Below are positions 1 through 8,667 of a stretch of DNA of 64,000 nt, piece by piece. Under the pieces are notes generated by a model. The model did no database searches. It had not been told where the DNA came from and was given only the letters and a program-made list of their open reading frames with translations. This stretch comes from Rhodocyclaceae bacterium (GTDB lineage: Bacteria; Pseudomonadota; Gammaproteobacteria; Burkholderiales; Rhodocyclaceae), in the NCBI GenBank assembly GCA_016704145.1, contig JADJAS010000001.1:496001-560000 (forward strand), in the 5' to 3' direction. The position numbers and the translations under genes are program-made. Every line of letters starts with the position of its first letter. Positions within the stretch are counted from its first letter, which is position 1.

Positions 1-134
1 TTGTTCCGCCGCAAGGCGGCGGCGCGTTCGATGATCAGGGCCACGGCGATCACCGACGTGAGCAACAAGAAATAAATCGGCCAGCCGGCAGCCTGAATGA
101 TGGCGAACACGATCGCTCCCAGGAACTCGAACAA
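1..134 (-). CDS. MotA/TolQ/ExbB-family proton channel protein (N-terminal part, runs off window)
   Basis: Reading leftward from a TTG codon at 134 gives 44 residues of hydrophobic protein beginning LFEFLGAIVFAIIQAAG and ending IIERAAALRR. This is the typical first membrane segment of ExbB/TolQ/MotA-type proteins, which power TonB or Tol systems at the inner membrane. An in-frame stop lies four codons upstream, so TTG is the only usable start seen. The gene continues beyond the left edge. An exbB-exbD-lpxK cluster divergent from xseA is common in Betaproteobacteria, which supports the call, but only the first helix is visible. The TonB receptors further on would need such an energiser. Confidence 0.6.
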   Translation of the reverse strand, partial: MFEFLGAIVFAIIQAAGWPIYFLLLTSVIAVALIIERAAALRRN

Positions 135-218
135 GCGCGCACTTTAGCCTTCGAGCAGCGATTGGGCAAGGCGCGGGGCGGCATGGCGCGACCATGGCCG
201 CTGCTAGAATCGGCGGCC

Positions 219-1607
219 ATGGACGACTCCGAAGATGGTACCGTCGCCGCCGGAACCTGGCTGGCGCGGCTGCTGGGCTCGCGTCCGGTCGAAACCGCCA
301 GCCTGGGTCGATCGTTCGCGCCCGCGCTGGCGATGCTGGCAGCCGACGCAATGGCGCGGCAACGTCGATTGCTGGTGGTCACGCCCGACGATCAGTGCCT
401 CGCCGACATTTCCAATGCCATGGATCTCGAACTGCGGCCGCTCTGTCTGGTGCTGCCCGCCGCCGATCCCGCCTGCCGCATTGCGCTGCGCGCCACCCTG
501 TCCCTGCTGAAAAGCCGATTGACGCGCACCGGCAGTGTCGCGGAAGGCCCGGTCTGGGCGCGGCAGCGCGAACGGATGGCTCGTCTGGCGATGCCTTGGC
601 GCCGCTGCATCGAGTGGAGTCAGCGCGACATCGACGCCGAGCCGTGGCCACGCGGACTGGAATCGCTGTTCCCGGTGTGCATCATGCCGTGGTCGCTGGC
701 GCGGGTCGCCGCCGCCGCGCCGGACTGGGTGGTGCTGATGGAAGTCGAGCGACTCGCGGAACATGCCACCGACCGGCATCGGCCATGGCCGATGGCGGAA
801 CGGACGCTGCGGCTGACAGCCGCTGACGCGCGAGCATCGGCCGTGCTGCCGATCAACCGCCGGCGCACCCGCGCGGCCGAACTGGAGTTGCTGACCCAGG
901 AGCTGTCCGAACTCGAACTCGAATTGGCCACCGCCCAGGCCGAGATCGCCGGCTTCACCAGGCACTATCAGGCCATGATCGGCTCGCGCATGAGCATGCT
1001 GGACTCGCTGCGCGCCGAACTCGCGACGCGGGCGGCCGAGCGCAATCCACGCGATCCCGCGGCCCGCCGCGAGGCCGAGACCGCGACGGCGCGCGCCCGC
1101 CACAGCCAGGAGGACAACGAACGACTGGCTCGCTTCGATCTGCCCGACGGCGAGTCCGTGGCCGCGAGGCACTTCTCGCCGACCGACGATCTCAAGCGGC
1201 TGTACCGGAGGCTGGCGCAGCGGATTCACCCCGATCGCGCGCGCGACGACGACGATCGCGCCTGGCGGCATCATCTGATGGCCGAAGCCAATCGCGCCTA
1301 TCGGGCCGGTGATGAAGTCGCCCTGCGGGAAGTCATGGCCCTGTGGCGCGAGGGGCCCCGGAACGGGATGACCGCCCCGTCGGACGACGACGGCTTCACC
1401 ACGATGCTGGCGAGCCTGAAGCGGCGCATCGCCGACATCGAGCGTGATCTGAATGACCTTTTCGGCTCAAAACTGTACGAACTGTTCACCGCTTGCCACA
1501 TCGCCCGCCGGGCTGGCCGCGACCTGCTGGCGGAAATGGCGGCGCGGCTGGACGCGGACACCGCCGAGGCGCGCGCGCGACTGGCGGCCACCGCCGCTTG
1601 CCCCTAG
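219..1607 (+). CDS. J-domain-containing protein of unknown function
   Basis: A 462-residue protein with a C-terminal J-like domain. The HPD signature (His337-Pro-Asp) sits in the helix II/III context LYRRLAQRIHPDRA, so it may stimulate a DnaK-type ATPase. Before it lies a charged, Leu/Glu-rich stretch (about residues 220-290) likely to form a coiled coil. No Gly/Phe region or DnaJ zinc finger is present, so it is not a classical DnaJ. An in-frame ATG at 162 exists, but the ATG at 219 is preferred because a TAGAAT -10-like box lies just upstream and would give an almost leaderless mRNA. The gene converges on the Sel1 gene and overlaps it by 4 bp. Confidence 0.7.
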   Translation: MDDSEDGTVAAGTWLARLLGSRPVETASLGRSFAPALAMLAADAMARQRRLLVVTPDDQCLADISNAMDLELRPLCLVLPAADPACRIALRATLSLLKSRLTRTGSVAEGPVWARQRERMARLAMPWRRCIEWSQRDIDAEPWPRGLESLFPVCIMPWSLARVAAAAPDWVVLMEVERLAEHATDRHRPWPMAERTLRLTAADARASAVLPINRRRTRAAELELLTQELSELELELATAQAEIAGFTRHYQAMIGSRMSMLDSLRAELATRAAERNPRDPAARREAETATARARHSQEDNERLARFDLPDGESVAARHFSPTDDLKRLYRRLAQRIHPDRARDDDDRAWRHHLMAEANRAYRAGDEVALREVMALWREGPRNGMTAPSDDDGFTTMLASLKRRIADIERDLNDLFGSKLYELFTACHIARRAGRDLLAEMAARLDADTAEARARLAATAACP

Positions 1608-3388
1608 TTCAGGCTGCGCGAAGCACCCCTGGCCATGCGCTCGAGGAAGGCCTGGGCGCGAGCGTGACCGAGTGACGCCGCTGAACGCAGCCACTTCATC
1701 GCCCGCGCTCGCCTGGCCGGACTGGCCGCACCGCGATAATAGGCGCTGCCCAGTTCGTACTGGGCATCCATTTCTCCCAGTTCCGCCGAGCGGGCCAGCC
1801 AGCGCAATCCGGCCTCGCGGTCACGGCGGGCGCCACACCCGTGTAGCAGGCAGTAGCCGAGGCTGTACATGGCGTAGGCATCCTCGTGCTGGGCAACCGC
1901 CTGTTCGTACCAACGCACCGCTTCGCGCTCGCTCTTGGTCACGCCCCAACCGAAGAAATACATGTCGCCCAAGGCGATCTTGGCGTCGAACAGCATCGCC
2001 GCCTTGCGGTACCAGACCACGGCCTGCGACAGATCCGGCGCGGCGCCAACGCCATGACGCAGGCATTCCGCCAGCATCAGTGCGGCGCGCCGATGGCCCA
2101 GCTCCGCCGCTTTCCGGTAGCAATTGACCGCATCCTCCAAGCGTGCGGAACCACTGTTCAGGAGGCGTTCGCCGCGCGCGAACCAATAGCGCTCGATTTC
2201 GCCGAGTGCCGAGGCCCAGCCGGCCTCGGCGGCCGACCGTAGCATGGCCTCGCCGGCGGCGGGATCCGCCGACGCGCCGATGCCGTATAGCAAACAACGC
2301 CCGAGTTCCGCCAAACCGTGCGGGTCGCCGGCGCCGGCAGCCGCCCGAAAGCAGTCGACGGCCGCGACCGGATCGGCATCGGTGCCGATGCCGAGTTCCA
2401 GGCATTCGCCAAGCCACACGTTGGCATGGGGATCGCCGGCGCGCACCGCCCGCCGATACCAGGCCAGCGCCAGCGGTTTGTCCTCGGCCACCGCGTCGCC
2501 CCAGCGGTAGCAATGCGCGATCTTCAGGCAGGCACGGGCGTGGCCGAGTCGCCCCGCCTGGCGCCACCAGCGCAGCGCCTCGTGACGGTCGGCATCGCCG
2601 CCCACGCGGCCGTTCGCACGCACTTCACCGAGCTCGTAAGCCGCCTCGCGGCTGCCTGCCTCGGCCGCCCGCCGGTACCACTCGACGCCGGCGGCACGAT
2701 CGATACCGACACCGATGCCGAAAAAGTGGCACTGTCCCAGCATGAACATGGCGCCGCACAGCCCTTGGTCGGCCGCCGGGCGAAACCAGGCCATCGCCCC
2801 GGCCTGATCGACGGCGACGCCCTCGCCGGCATACAGGCAGAGGCCGAGGGCGAACATCGCGGTGACGGCTCCGGATTCGGCGGCGAGCCGCCAGAGGCGC
2901 ACCGCCTCGGCGCGGTTTTCGCCGGTGCCACGGCCAAAGAAATGACAGCGCGCCAGCAGGTCGAGGCCGCGGCGTTCATCCTTGCCCGCGGCCAGCGAAA
3001 GAAGACGCGCCGCCTCGTGGTAATCGCGCGGTACACCCTGGCCGTGATACAGCAGCCAGCCCAACACGGCCTCGCCCGCGCCGCAGCCGGATTCCGCGCT
3101 GCGGCCGGCCCAACGCAGCGCCTCGGTGGCGCTGCGCGGCACCCCGGTGCCCGTGACGTGACGCCAGGCCATTTCAGCCTGCGCGGCCGGATTGCCGCCC
3201 GCCGCCATCCGCTTGAGTTCGATGAGACGGACCTGGCGCCAGAAACCATCCGCCGGACCGAGCAGTTCCAAGCCCTCGGTCGCACCGCGTTCGACCAGGC
3301 TGCTCTCCAATACCTCGCGAAAGAGTCCGAGCAGCGCGGAAGAACGCAAGGGCAGCAAGGGTGTCGCGGCAGTGTCGATCGAGTCCAT
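1604..3388 (-). CDS. Sel1-like (TPR-like) repeat protein
   Basis: A protein of about 594 residues made almost entirely of some 14 tandem Sel1-like repeats of 33-38 residues. Each has the pattern ALG..Y..G.GV..D..EA..W...AA..G, as in the segments around LGQCHFFGIGV and LGDMYFFGWGV. Sel1 repeats form alpha-helical scaffolds for protein-protein contacts. No catalytic domain, convincing signal peptide or membrane segment is visible. An in-frame GTG at 3412 could add eight residues; neither start has a strong Shine-Dalgarno sequence. Its partner and function are unknown. The convergent J-domain gene next door makes a chaperone-linked or regulatory pair possible, but that is inference. Confidence 0.8.
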   Translation of the reverse strand: MDSIDTAATPLLPLRSSALLGLFREVLESSLVERGATEGLELLGPADGFWRQVRLIELKRMAAGGNPAAQAEMAWRHVTGTGVPRSATEALRWAGRSAESGCGAGEAVLGWLLYHGQGVPRDYHEAARLLSLAAGKDERRGLDLLARCHFFGRGTGENRAEAVRLWRLAAESGAVTAMFALGLCLYAGEGVAVDQAGAMAWFRPAADQGLCGAMFMLGQCHFFGIGVGIDRAAGVEWYRRAAEAGSREAAYELGEVRANGRVGGDADRHEALRWWRQAGRLGHARACLKIAHCYRWGDAVAEDKPLALAWYRRAVRAGDPHANVWLGECLELGIGTDADPVAAVDCFRAAAGAGDPHGLAELGRCLLYGIGASADPAAGEAMLRSAAEAGWASALGEIERYWFARGERLLNSGSARLEDAVNCYRKAAELGHRRAALMLAECLRHGVGAAPDLSQAVVWYRKAAMLFDAKIALGDMYFFGWGVTKSEREAVRWYEQAVAQHEDAYAMYSLGYCLLHGCGARRDREAGLRWLARSAELGEMDAQYELGSAYYRGAASPARRARAMKWLRSAASLGHARAQAFLERMARGASRSLN

Positions 3389-3421
3389 GTCCGCGAGGTT
3401 AGCGGGTGGCACGCCGAATCG

Positions 3422-3444
3422 TTTTCCACAAAAACTGTGGAAAA
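3422..3444. repeat. Perfect inverted repeat of two DnaA-box-like 9-mers
   Basis: TTTTCCACA (3422-3430), a 5-base loop AAAAC, then TGTGGAAAA (3436-3444). Both arms fit the relaxed DnaA-box pattern TTWTNCACA. The repeat lies just upstream of the Sel1 gene start in a 280-bp intergenic stretch that also has an AT-rich patch at about 3526-3560. It could be a DnaA-binding regulatory site, an operator for the Sel1 gene, or simply an RNA hairpin in its leader. The rest of the stretch holds no gene that I can see. Confidence 0.45.
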
Positions 3445-3668
3445 GTCTGTGAATCTTCAGTCAGCAGCCGCGCTAAGTCCACGGCCGGCAAGGCGATTCC
3501 TTGGATCGACGCTTAAATCGGCAGCAAAAATACCCTTATAAGTCAAATGATTAAAAAGACACCCCTGATGTCGTGGGCGTTTCCGGACGATGACCCCGAC
3601 AATAGCCGACCTTGTGGATCAGGTAAGATGATCTCGGCACCTCACCCACCGACCCACCGGCATCATTG

Positions 3669-4919
3669 ATGGAAATCCTCACCGTCAGCGACCTCAATCA
3701 CCTCGCCCGCGCTGCCCTGGAGCGGGAATTTCCGTTGCTGTGGGTCGCCGGCGAAGTGTCGAATTTGACGCGGGCTCCATCCGGTCACTATTACTTCACG
3801 CTCAAGGATGAGGCTGCCCAGGTCCGTTGCGCCATGTTTCGCTCGCGTGCCCAGTTGCTGCCGTGGAAGCTCGAGAACGGCCAGCAAGTGGAAGCACATG
3901 CGCTGGTGACGCTCTACGAATCGCGCGGCGAATTTCAGCTGAACGTCGAGGCGCTGCGGCGTGCCGGCCTAGGCAGGCTATACGAGGCTTTCCTGAAGCT
4001 GAGGGACAAGCTCGCGGCCGAAGGCTTGTTCGACGAAGCGCGCAAGCGGAAACTGCCTTGCTTCCCGCGCCGCATCGGCATGGTCACTTCACCGCGCGCC
4101 GCCGCGCTGCGCGATGTCGTGGCCGCGCTGGGGCGCCGCGCTCACCATCTGCCCATCATTATTTACCCGACCCTGGTCCAGGGTAGCGAAGCCGCCGGGC
4201 AGATCGCGGACACGCTCGACATCGCCGGCCGACGCGACGAATGCGATGTTCTGCTGCTGGTGCGCGGGGGCGGCAGCCTGGAAGACCTGTGGCCGTTCAA
4301 CGAGGAAATCGTCGCGCGTGCCATCGCCGCCTGCCCGCTGCCCATCATCGCCGGCATCGGCCACGAAACGGACACCACCATCGCCGATCTCGCCGCCGAC
4401 CGGCGCGCCGCGACGCCGACCGCCGCCGCCGAATTGGCCAGCGCCGGCTGGTTTGAAGCCAGGCGCGAACTGGCGTTGCTGCACCGGCAACTGCAGACTT
4501 TGACGGATCGCGCACTCGAACGGCGGATGCAGCAGGTCGACTGGCTAGGCAGGCGACTCATCCATCCTTCCGCCCGCCTGACCGCGACGCGCCAGCGCCT
4601 GGCTCACCTCGCGGACCGTTTGGCGGCCGCCGGTGAACGGCATCTGGCGCGACATCGGCACACGCTGGCGCCATTGGCCCTCCGCCTGGTCCGCGCCCGT
4701 CCCAATATCGAGATTCAACGCACACGGCTTGAGCGCCTGAACGCCGCACTCGATGCCCTGAACCCGAAGGCGGCCCTGGCCCGTGGCTATGCGCTGGCGC
4801 GCATGCCGGACGGACAACTGGTGCGTAGCCATCGCCAGCTCGAAAGGGGAATGTCCGTGCAATTGCAGTTTGCCGAAGGCGGGGCGGACACTATTGTCAA
4901 CAGAATAATTCCCGACTAG
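3669..4919 (+). CDS. xseA: Exodeoxyribonuclease VII large subunit
   Basis: XseA is the catalytic large subunit of exonuclease VII, which degrades single-stranded DNA in both directions together with the small XseB subunit. The 416-residue length is normal. The N-terminal OB fold is visible (LWVAGEVSNLTRAPSGHYYFTL), followed by the hallmark nuclease segments LLLVRGGGSLEDLWPFN and IIAGIGHETDTTIADLAAD. A long helical region and the terminal NPKAALARGYALAR motif complete the family architecture. The start is the ATG at 3669; an upstream TTG at 3666 adds nothing. xseB is not in the window. The gene is followed by sodB at 42 bp. Confidence 0.97.
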   Translation: MEILTVSDLNHLARAALEREFPLLWVAGEVSNLTRAPSGHYYFTLKDEAAQVRCAMFRSRAQLLPWKLENGQQVEAHALVTLYESRGEFQLNVEALRRAGLGRLYEAFLKLRDKLAAEGLFDEARKRKLPCFPRRIGMVTSPRAAALRDVVAALGRRAHHLPIIIYPTLVQGSEAAGQIADTLDIAGRRDECDVLLLVRGGGSLEDLWPFNEEIVARAIAACPLPIIAGIGHETDTTIADLAADRRAATPTAAAELASAGWFEARRELALLHRQLQTLTDRALERRMQQVDWLGRRLIHPSARLTATRQRLAHLADRLAAAGERHLARHRHTLAPLALRLVRARPNIEIQRTRLERLNAALDALNPKAALARGYALARMPDGQLVRSHRQLERGMSVQLQFAEGGADTIVNRIIPD

Positions 4920-4961
4920 AATGCTAGGACTTATAACCCTACCACCAACAGGAGAGAAACC

Positions 4962-5546
4962 ATGGAACACACGCTGCCCCCCCTTCCCTACGCAATGGAC
5001 GACTTGGCGCCCCATATGTCCAAGGAGACTTTCGAATACCACTACGCCAAGCACCATCAGGCCTATGTCACGAACCTGAACAACCTGATCAAGGGCACCG
5101 ATTTCGAAAACAAGTCGCTCGAGGACATCGTCAAGACCGCGCCGGCGGGTGGCGTCTACAACAATGCCGCGCAGGTCTGGAACCACAGCTTCTTCTGGAA
5201 CTGCATGAAAGTCAGCGGTGGCGGCGCGCCGACCGGTGCCCTGGCGGACGCCATCAACAAGAAGTGGGGCTCGCTCGACGACTTCAAGAAAGCCTTCCAG
5301 GCATCGGCCGTCGGCAATTTCGGCTCGGGCTGGACCTGGCTGGTGAAGAAGGCCGACGGTTCCGTCGACATCGTGAACATGGGCGCGGCCGGCACGCCGC
5401 TGACCACCGGCGACAAACCGCTGCTCTGCGTCGACGTCTGGGAGCACGCCTATTACATCGACTATCGCAACCTGCGACCAAAGTTCGTCGAGACTTTCCT
5501 CAACAACCTCGTCAATTGGGGCTTCGCCGAGAAGAACTTCGGCTGA
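4962..5546 (+). CDS. sodB: Superoxide dismutase, iron type
   Basis: A 194-residue Fe superoxide dismutase that converts superoxide to hydrogen peroxide and oxygen in the cytoplasm. The metal ligands can be placed in EYHYAKHHQAYV (His), QVWNHSFFW (His) and DVWEHAYYIDY (Asp and His). The Gln in AAQVWNH and its absence near the later VNMGAAGTPL segment point to the iron rather than the manganese form. A good ribosome site (AGGAGAG) precedes the ATG. A strong intrinsic terminator follows, so it is probably transcribed alone or at the end of an xseA transcript. Confidence 0.97.
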   Translation: MEHTLPPLPYAMDDLAPHMSKETFEYHYAKHHQAYVTNLNNLIKGTDFENKSLEDIVKTAPAGGVYNNAAQVWNHSFFWNCMKVSGGGAPTGALADAINKKWGSLDDFKKAFQASAVGNFGSGWTWLVKKADGSVDIVNMGAAGTPLTTGDKPLLCVDVWEHAYYIDYRNLRPKFVETFLNNLVNWGFAEKNFG

Positions 5547-5574
5547 GCGACCACGGTGGCAAAATCGAATGAAG

Positions 5575-5600
5575 CGGGAGCCAAACGGCTCCCGTTTTTC
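5575..5600 (+). terminator. Rho-independent terminator after sodB
   Basis: An 8-bp perfect stem, CGGGAGCC / GGCTCCCG, with an AAAC loop is followed by TTTTTC. It lies 28 bp after the sodB stop codon and is the clearest intrinsic terminator in the window. Confidence 0.9.
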
Positions 5601-5665
5601 TTCTCGGGCACCGTGCGGCAAACTGTCGCAGGTCGCCGAAGTACCTTGCGGTATGCTGCGCAGCC

Positions 5666-6169
5666 GTGACTCCCGCCCACCGTTCCCTGCTCGTCGATTT
5701 CGCCATCCTGCTGGCGCTGGCCGCGGTGGCGGTGATCGGCTATCTCTACTCGCCGTTGCTGCTGCCGAAAAGCGACGTGTCGGCGACGCCGGACCCGGGC
5801 TGCGACTTGAATCGCGGCGCGTGCCGGGCCAGACTGCCCGACGGTGGACAGGTCGAGTTGAGCTTGTCGCCGCATCCGATTCCCGTGGTCCGGCCGATGA
5901 AGATCCAGGCCCAAATCAGCGGGCCGGCCGCCGCGGCCATCGACCGCATGGAACTGGATTTTGCCGGCATCACCATGAACATGGGCTACAACCGCGTCAC
6001 CCTGTCACCCCTGGGCAACGGGCGTTTCGCCGGAGAAACCTCCATTCCGGTCTGCATCACCGGCCGCATGAGCTGGCGGGGCACCCTGATCGTGACCACC
6101 GACCGGCGGCAGATCACCGTTCCGTTCGAATTCGAGGCCCCGCTCGCCGTCGGCGAGATGACCGACTGA
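5666..6169 (+). CDS. Membrane-anchored protein, possibly FixH/YtkA-like
   Basis: A 167-residue protein starting at a GTG codon. Residues about 10-33 form one hydrophobic segment (FAILLALAAVAVIGYLYSPLLL), and the rest appears to be periplasmic. The C-terminal part has a beta-rich look with MNMGYNRVTL and ITGRMSWRGTLIV, which recalls FixH/YtkA-like domains that occur beside copper chaperones and oxidase assembly genes. I am not certain of the family. The next gene, 52 bp on, is a PCu(A)C copper chaperone, so a role in periplasmic copper handling or cytochrome oxidase assembly is a reasonable inference. Confidence 0.55.
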   Translation: MTPAHRSLLVDFAILLALAAVAVIGYLYSPLLLPKSDVSATPDPGCDLNRGACRARLPDGGQVELSLSPHPIPVVRPMKIQAQISGPAAAAIDRMELDFAGITMNMGYNRVTLSPLGNGRFAGETSIPVCITGRMSWRGTLIVTTDRRQITVPFEFEAPLAVGEMTD

Positions 6170-6221
6170 GGCGACTGAACTCCGCATTACCCTTCCATCA
6201 CGCAACTCCGAAAGGCACATC

Positions 6222-6704
6222 ATGAGAAAACTTGCTCCCACCGCCCTTGCCCTAGCCATGGCCGCGCTGTCGATTTCCGCCGTCGCCGCCGGCACGGCCG
6301 ACAGCATCGCCGTGGTCGACCCTTACGTGCGCATGGCGCCGCCGGGCGCCATGGCCACCGCCGCCTTCATGGTGCTGAAGAACGGCGGCGGCAAGGACGC
6401 CAAGCTGGTCAAGGCCGAGAACAGCGCCTCCAAGATCACCGAACTGCACACCCACCTCAACGAGGGTGGCGTCATGAAGATGCGCCAGGTGCCGGCCATC
6501 GACATCAAGGCCAATGGCGAGGCGGTGCTGCACCCTGGCGGTCTGCACGTGATGATGATCGATCTCAAGGCACCCTTGAAGGACGGCGACAAGGTCGCGA
6601 TCACCCTCGGCTTCGAGGACGGTTCAAGCAAGCAGATCGAGGCCCCGGTGAAGAAGCCGATGCCGATGGCGGCGCCGATGGATCACTCGACGCACAAGCA
6701 CTAA
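6222..6704 (+). CDS. PCu(A)C family periplasmic copper chaperone
   Basis: A 160-residue exported protein with a clear signal peptide (MRKLAPTALALAMAALSISAVAAG). The PCu(A)C fold delivers Cu(I) to the CuA centre of cytochrome c oxidase. The copper-ligand pattern is present: His/Met in ELHTHLNEGGVMKMRQV, then HPGGLHVMMIDLK, matching the family's H-M-X10-M-X21-H-X-M type spacing approximately. The tail is rich in Met and His (PMPMAAPMDHSTHKH), which may add copper sites. It follows a small membrane protein in the same direction and converges on regA. Confidence 0.88.
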   Translation: MRKLAPTALALAMAALSISAVAAGTADSIAVVDPYVRMAPPGAMATAAFMVLKNGGGKDAKLVKAENSASKITELHTHLNEGGVMKMRQVPAIDIKANGEAVLHPGGLHVMMIDLKAPLKDGDKVAITLGFEDGSSKQIEAPVKKPMPMAAPMDHSTHKH

Positions 6705-6742
6705 CCGGCGCCCCGCCACGGCGCATTGGGGGGCGGCGCCGG
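6705..6742. terminator. GC-rich hairpin between convergent genes
   Basis: CCGGCGCC (6705-6712) can pair with GGCGCCGG (6735-6742) in the 63-bp gap between the copper chaperone (+) and regA (-). There is no T-run, so it would be an atypical bidirectional terminator or an mRNA-stabilising hairpin. Confidence 0.35.
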
Positions 6743-6767
6743 GCCCGCCAACGCGCGAGGCGCGCCG

Positions 6768-7298
6768 TCAGGCCCTCACCGGCCGCTTGGCTAGCTTGCG
6801 CTGCAGCGTGCGCCGGTGCATCTTCAGCGCCCGCGCGGTGGCCGAAATGTTGCCGTCGTTCTCGTGCAGGATGCGCTGGATGTGTTCCCATTCCAGCCGG
6901 TCGACCGATAGTGGCACGGCGCCCGCCAGATTCTCGCGTGGGCTGTCCTCCTTTTCGTCGAATGCAGCGAGAATGGCCGCCACTTCGACCGGCTTGGCGA
7001 GATACTGCACGGCCCCGAGCTTGATGGCGTCCACCGCCGTGGCGATGCTGGCATAACCGGTCAGCACCACGATGCGGCAGGCCGGATTGATCTCCAGCAG
7101 CGGGCCGATCAGCGACAGCCCCGAAGCGCCATTGAGATTGAGGTCGAGCACGATGCCGTCCGGCATCTGCTGGCGCGCCATGACCAGCGCCTGGGCCGGC
7201 TCGGTGGCGCCCTCGACATCGTGGCCGCGGCGCTTCAACGCCCGCTTCAGAACGCCGTTGAAGGTTTCGTCGTCGTCGATGATGAGTATCTTGTCCAT
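6768..7298 (-). CDS. regA: Redox response regulator of the RegA/PrrA/ActR family
   Basis: A 176-residue two-component response regulator. The receiver domain shows acidic residues at DDD 8-10, the phospho-acceptor Asp52 in VLDLNLNG and the conserved Lys102 in LAKPV. A short linker leads to a Fis-type helix-turn-helix (GNISATARALKMHRRTLQRKL), the near-invariant DNA-recognition segment of RegA/PrrA proteins. In other bacteria this regulator controls respiration, carbon and nitrogen metabolism in response to redox state. It is translated just downstream of the regB sensor (18-bp gap), so the two form an operon. Confidence 0.93.
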   Translation of the reverse strand: MDKILIIDDDETFNGVLKRALKRRGHDVEGATEPAQALVMARQQMPDGIVLDLNLNGASGLSLIGPLLEINPACRIVVLTGYASIATAVDAIKLGAVQYLAKPVEVAAILAAFDEKEDSPRENLAGAVPLSVDRLEWEHIQRILHENDGNISATARALKMHRRTLQRKLAKRPVRA

Positions 7299-7316
7299 GA
7301 ATCTCTTCGCGCCTCG

Positions 7317-8570
7317 TCAGGCTTGCTGCTTCTTCAAGGGCATGACGACGCGAGCGACGCCGCCTTCGTCGTTTTCCAGCGTCAACCGCCCGCCCAGCCG
7401 TGCGATGGCGGCTTGGGCCAGAAAGAGGCCGATGCCGCTCCCGCCGGCATGCGCGGGAAACGGTGCGCGGCCAGCTTGTTCCAGCACCGCCGGCGGGAAG
7501 CCCCGGCCGTTGTCGCGCACCTCGATCGTCACGTCGTCGCCTGTCCGAACAGCCGAAACCAACACCTTGGAACCGGCATCGGCGGCGTTGTTGAACAGGT
7601 TCAGCAGACCTTGTTCGAGCGTGGTGTCCACCGCGAAAGTCAGCCCCGGCGACACGCCGCTCGAGTCGAGCGTCGCCACGGCGCGCGGGCGCAGGTCGCG
7701 CCAGCGCGCGAACACCTCGCCCAGCCAGCGGTCCGGCTGGACCGCGCGAACGCTGTCGAGGCGCTCGGCGCCGGCGCGCTCGGCCAGGCCGCTGATGATC
7801 CGCTTGCACGCTGCCACCTGCTTGCGCAGCACACCCACGTCGGCGCGTGTCGCCTCGTCGAGATTCGGGTCGCTTTCGAGTTCCTCGGCAAGGATGGCCA
7901 TGGTCGCCAGCGGCGTCGACAGCTCATGCGCCGCGCCGGCCGCCAACGCCCCGAGAGCGATCACCCGCTCGTCGCGCAGGGCTTTTTCGCGGATCGCGGC
8001 CAGTTCGGCGTCGCGCCGGCGAATCGATGCCGTCATGCGCACCACGAGCCAGGCCAGCATGGTCGCCGATAGAACGAACGTCACCCACATGCCCGCCAAG
8101 TGCAACCGAGCCGCGCGCGCTGCGTCGGCAATGGGCAGCGGCAGATAGAGCACATTGAGCAGCGAGTAGGCCATCACGGCCAGACCGGCAACCACCGCCA
8201 CCCAGCGCCCGGGCAGGATCAGGGCGGCAACCGCCACGGGCGGCAGCAGCAGGGAGATCAACGGATTCGCCGCGCCGCCGCTGAAGAACATCAGCACCGC
8301 CAGCGCCACGACGTCGATGACCAGTTGCACCAGCAGATCGGCATCGCACGCCTGCCGTCGTGCCAGCCGGCGACCCGCCAGCAGGTTGGCCGCTGCCTGC
8401 AAGGCCACCACCAGTAGCATCGGCGCGCGCGGCAGGGCGATGTCGAGCACGGCCGGCACCGCGAGAATGGCCACCGTTTCGCCAACCAGCAGGCCCCAGC
8501 GCAACGCCAGCAGGCGGCGCAGGCTCGCTGCCAGCTCGGACGCTTGATCGACGGCGGACAACAGGGACAT
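7317..8570 (-). CDS. regB: Redox sensor histidine kinase of the RegB/PrrB family
   Basis: A 417-residue membrane histidine kinase. About six hydrophobic segments fill residues 25-180 and include GGAANPLISLLLPP (98-111), the conserved region implicated in quinone sensing in RegB. The phospho-acceptor His215 is in AAHELSTPLATM. Cys255 in QVAACKRIISGL matches the redox-active cysteine of RegB. The C-terminal ATPase domain has VRDNGRGFPP and GSGIGLFLAQ. The ATG at 8570 is chosen: the reading frame is open further upstream but would run into the divergent cytochrome c gene. Partner: RegA, immediately downstream. Confidence 0.92.
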   Translation of the reverse strand: MSLLSAVDQASELAASLRRLLALRWGLLVGETVAILAVPAVLDIALPRAPMLLVVALQAAANLLAGRRLARRQACDADLLVQLVIDVVALAVLMFFSGGAANPLISLLLPPVAVAALILPGRWVAVVAGLAVMAYSLLNVLYLPLPIADAARAARLHLAGMWVTFVLSATMLAWLVVRMTASIRRRDAELAAIREKALRDERVIALGALAAGAAHELSTPLATMAILAEELESDPNLDEATRADVGVLRKQVAACKRIISGLAERAGAERLDSVRAVQPDRWLGEVFARWRDLRPRAVATLDSSGVSPGLTFAVDTTLEQGLLNLFNNAADAGSKVLVSAVRTGDDVTIEVRDNGRGFPPAVLEQAGRAPFPAHAGGSGIGLFLAQAAIARLGGRLTLENDEGGVARVVMPLKKQQA

Positions 8571-8667
8571 GTTGGCTGAATTATCCACGATCAAGTTCCA
8601 TAAACCGCCTCCGCCGGTATCATTTGCGCCCTTTCGCGACCATTTGTCGCACCCCCCCGCCCGACCC

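Noticed and set aside
2318..3541. Plus-strand open frame of 407 codons across the Sel1 gene
   Set aside because: The opposite strand encodes about 14 well-formed Sel1 repeats, so this is a shadow.
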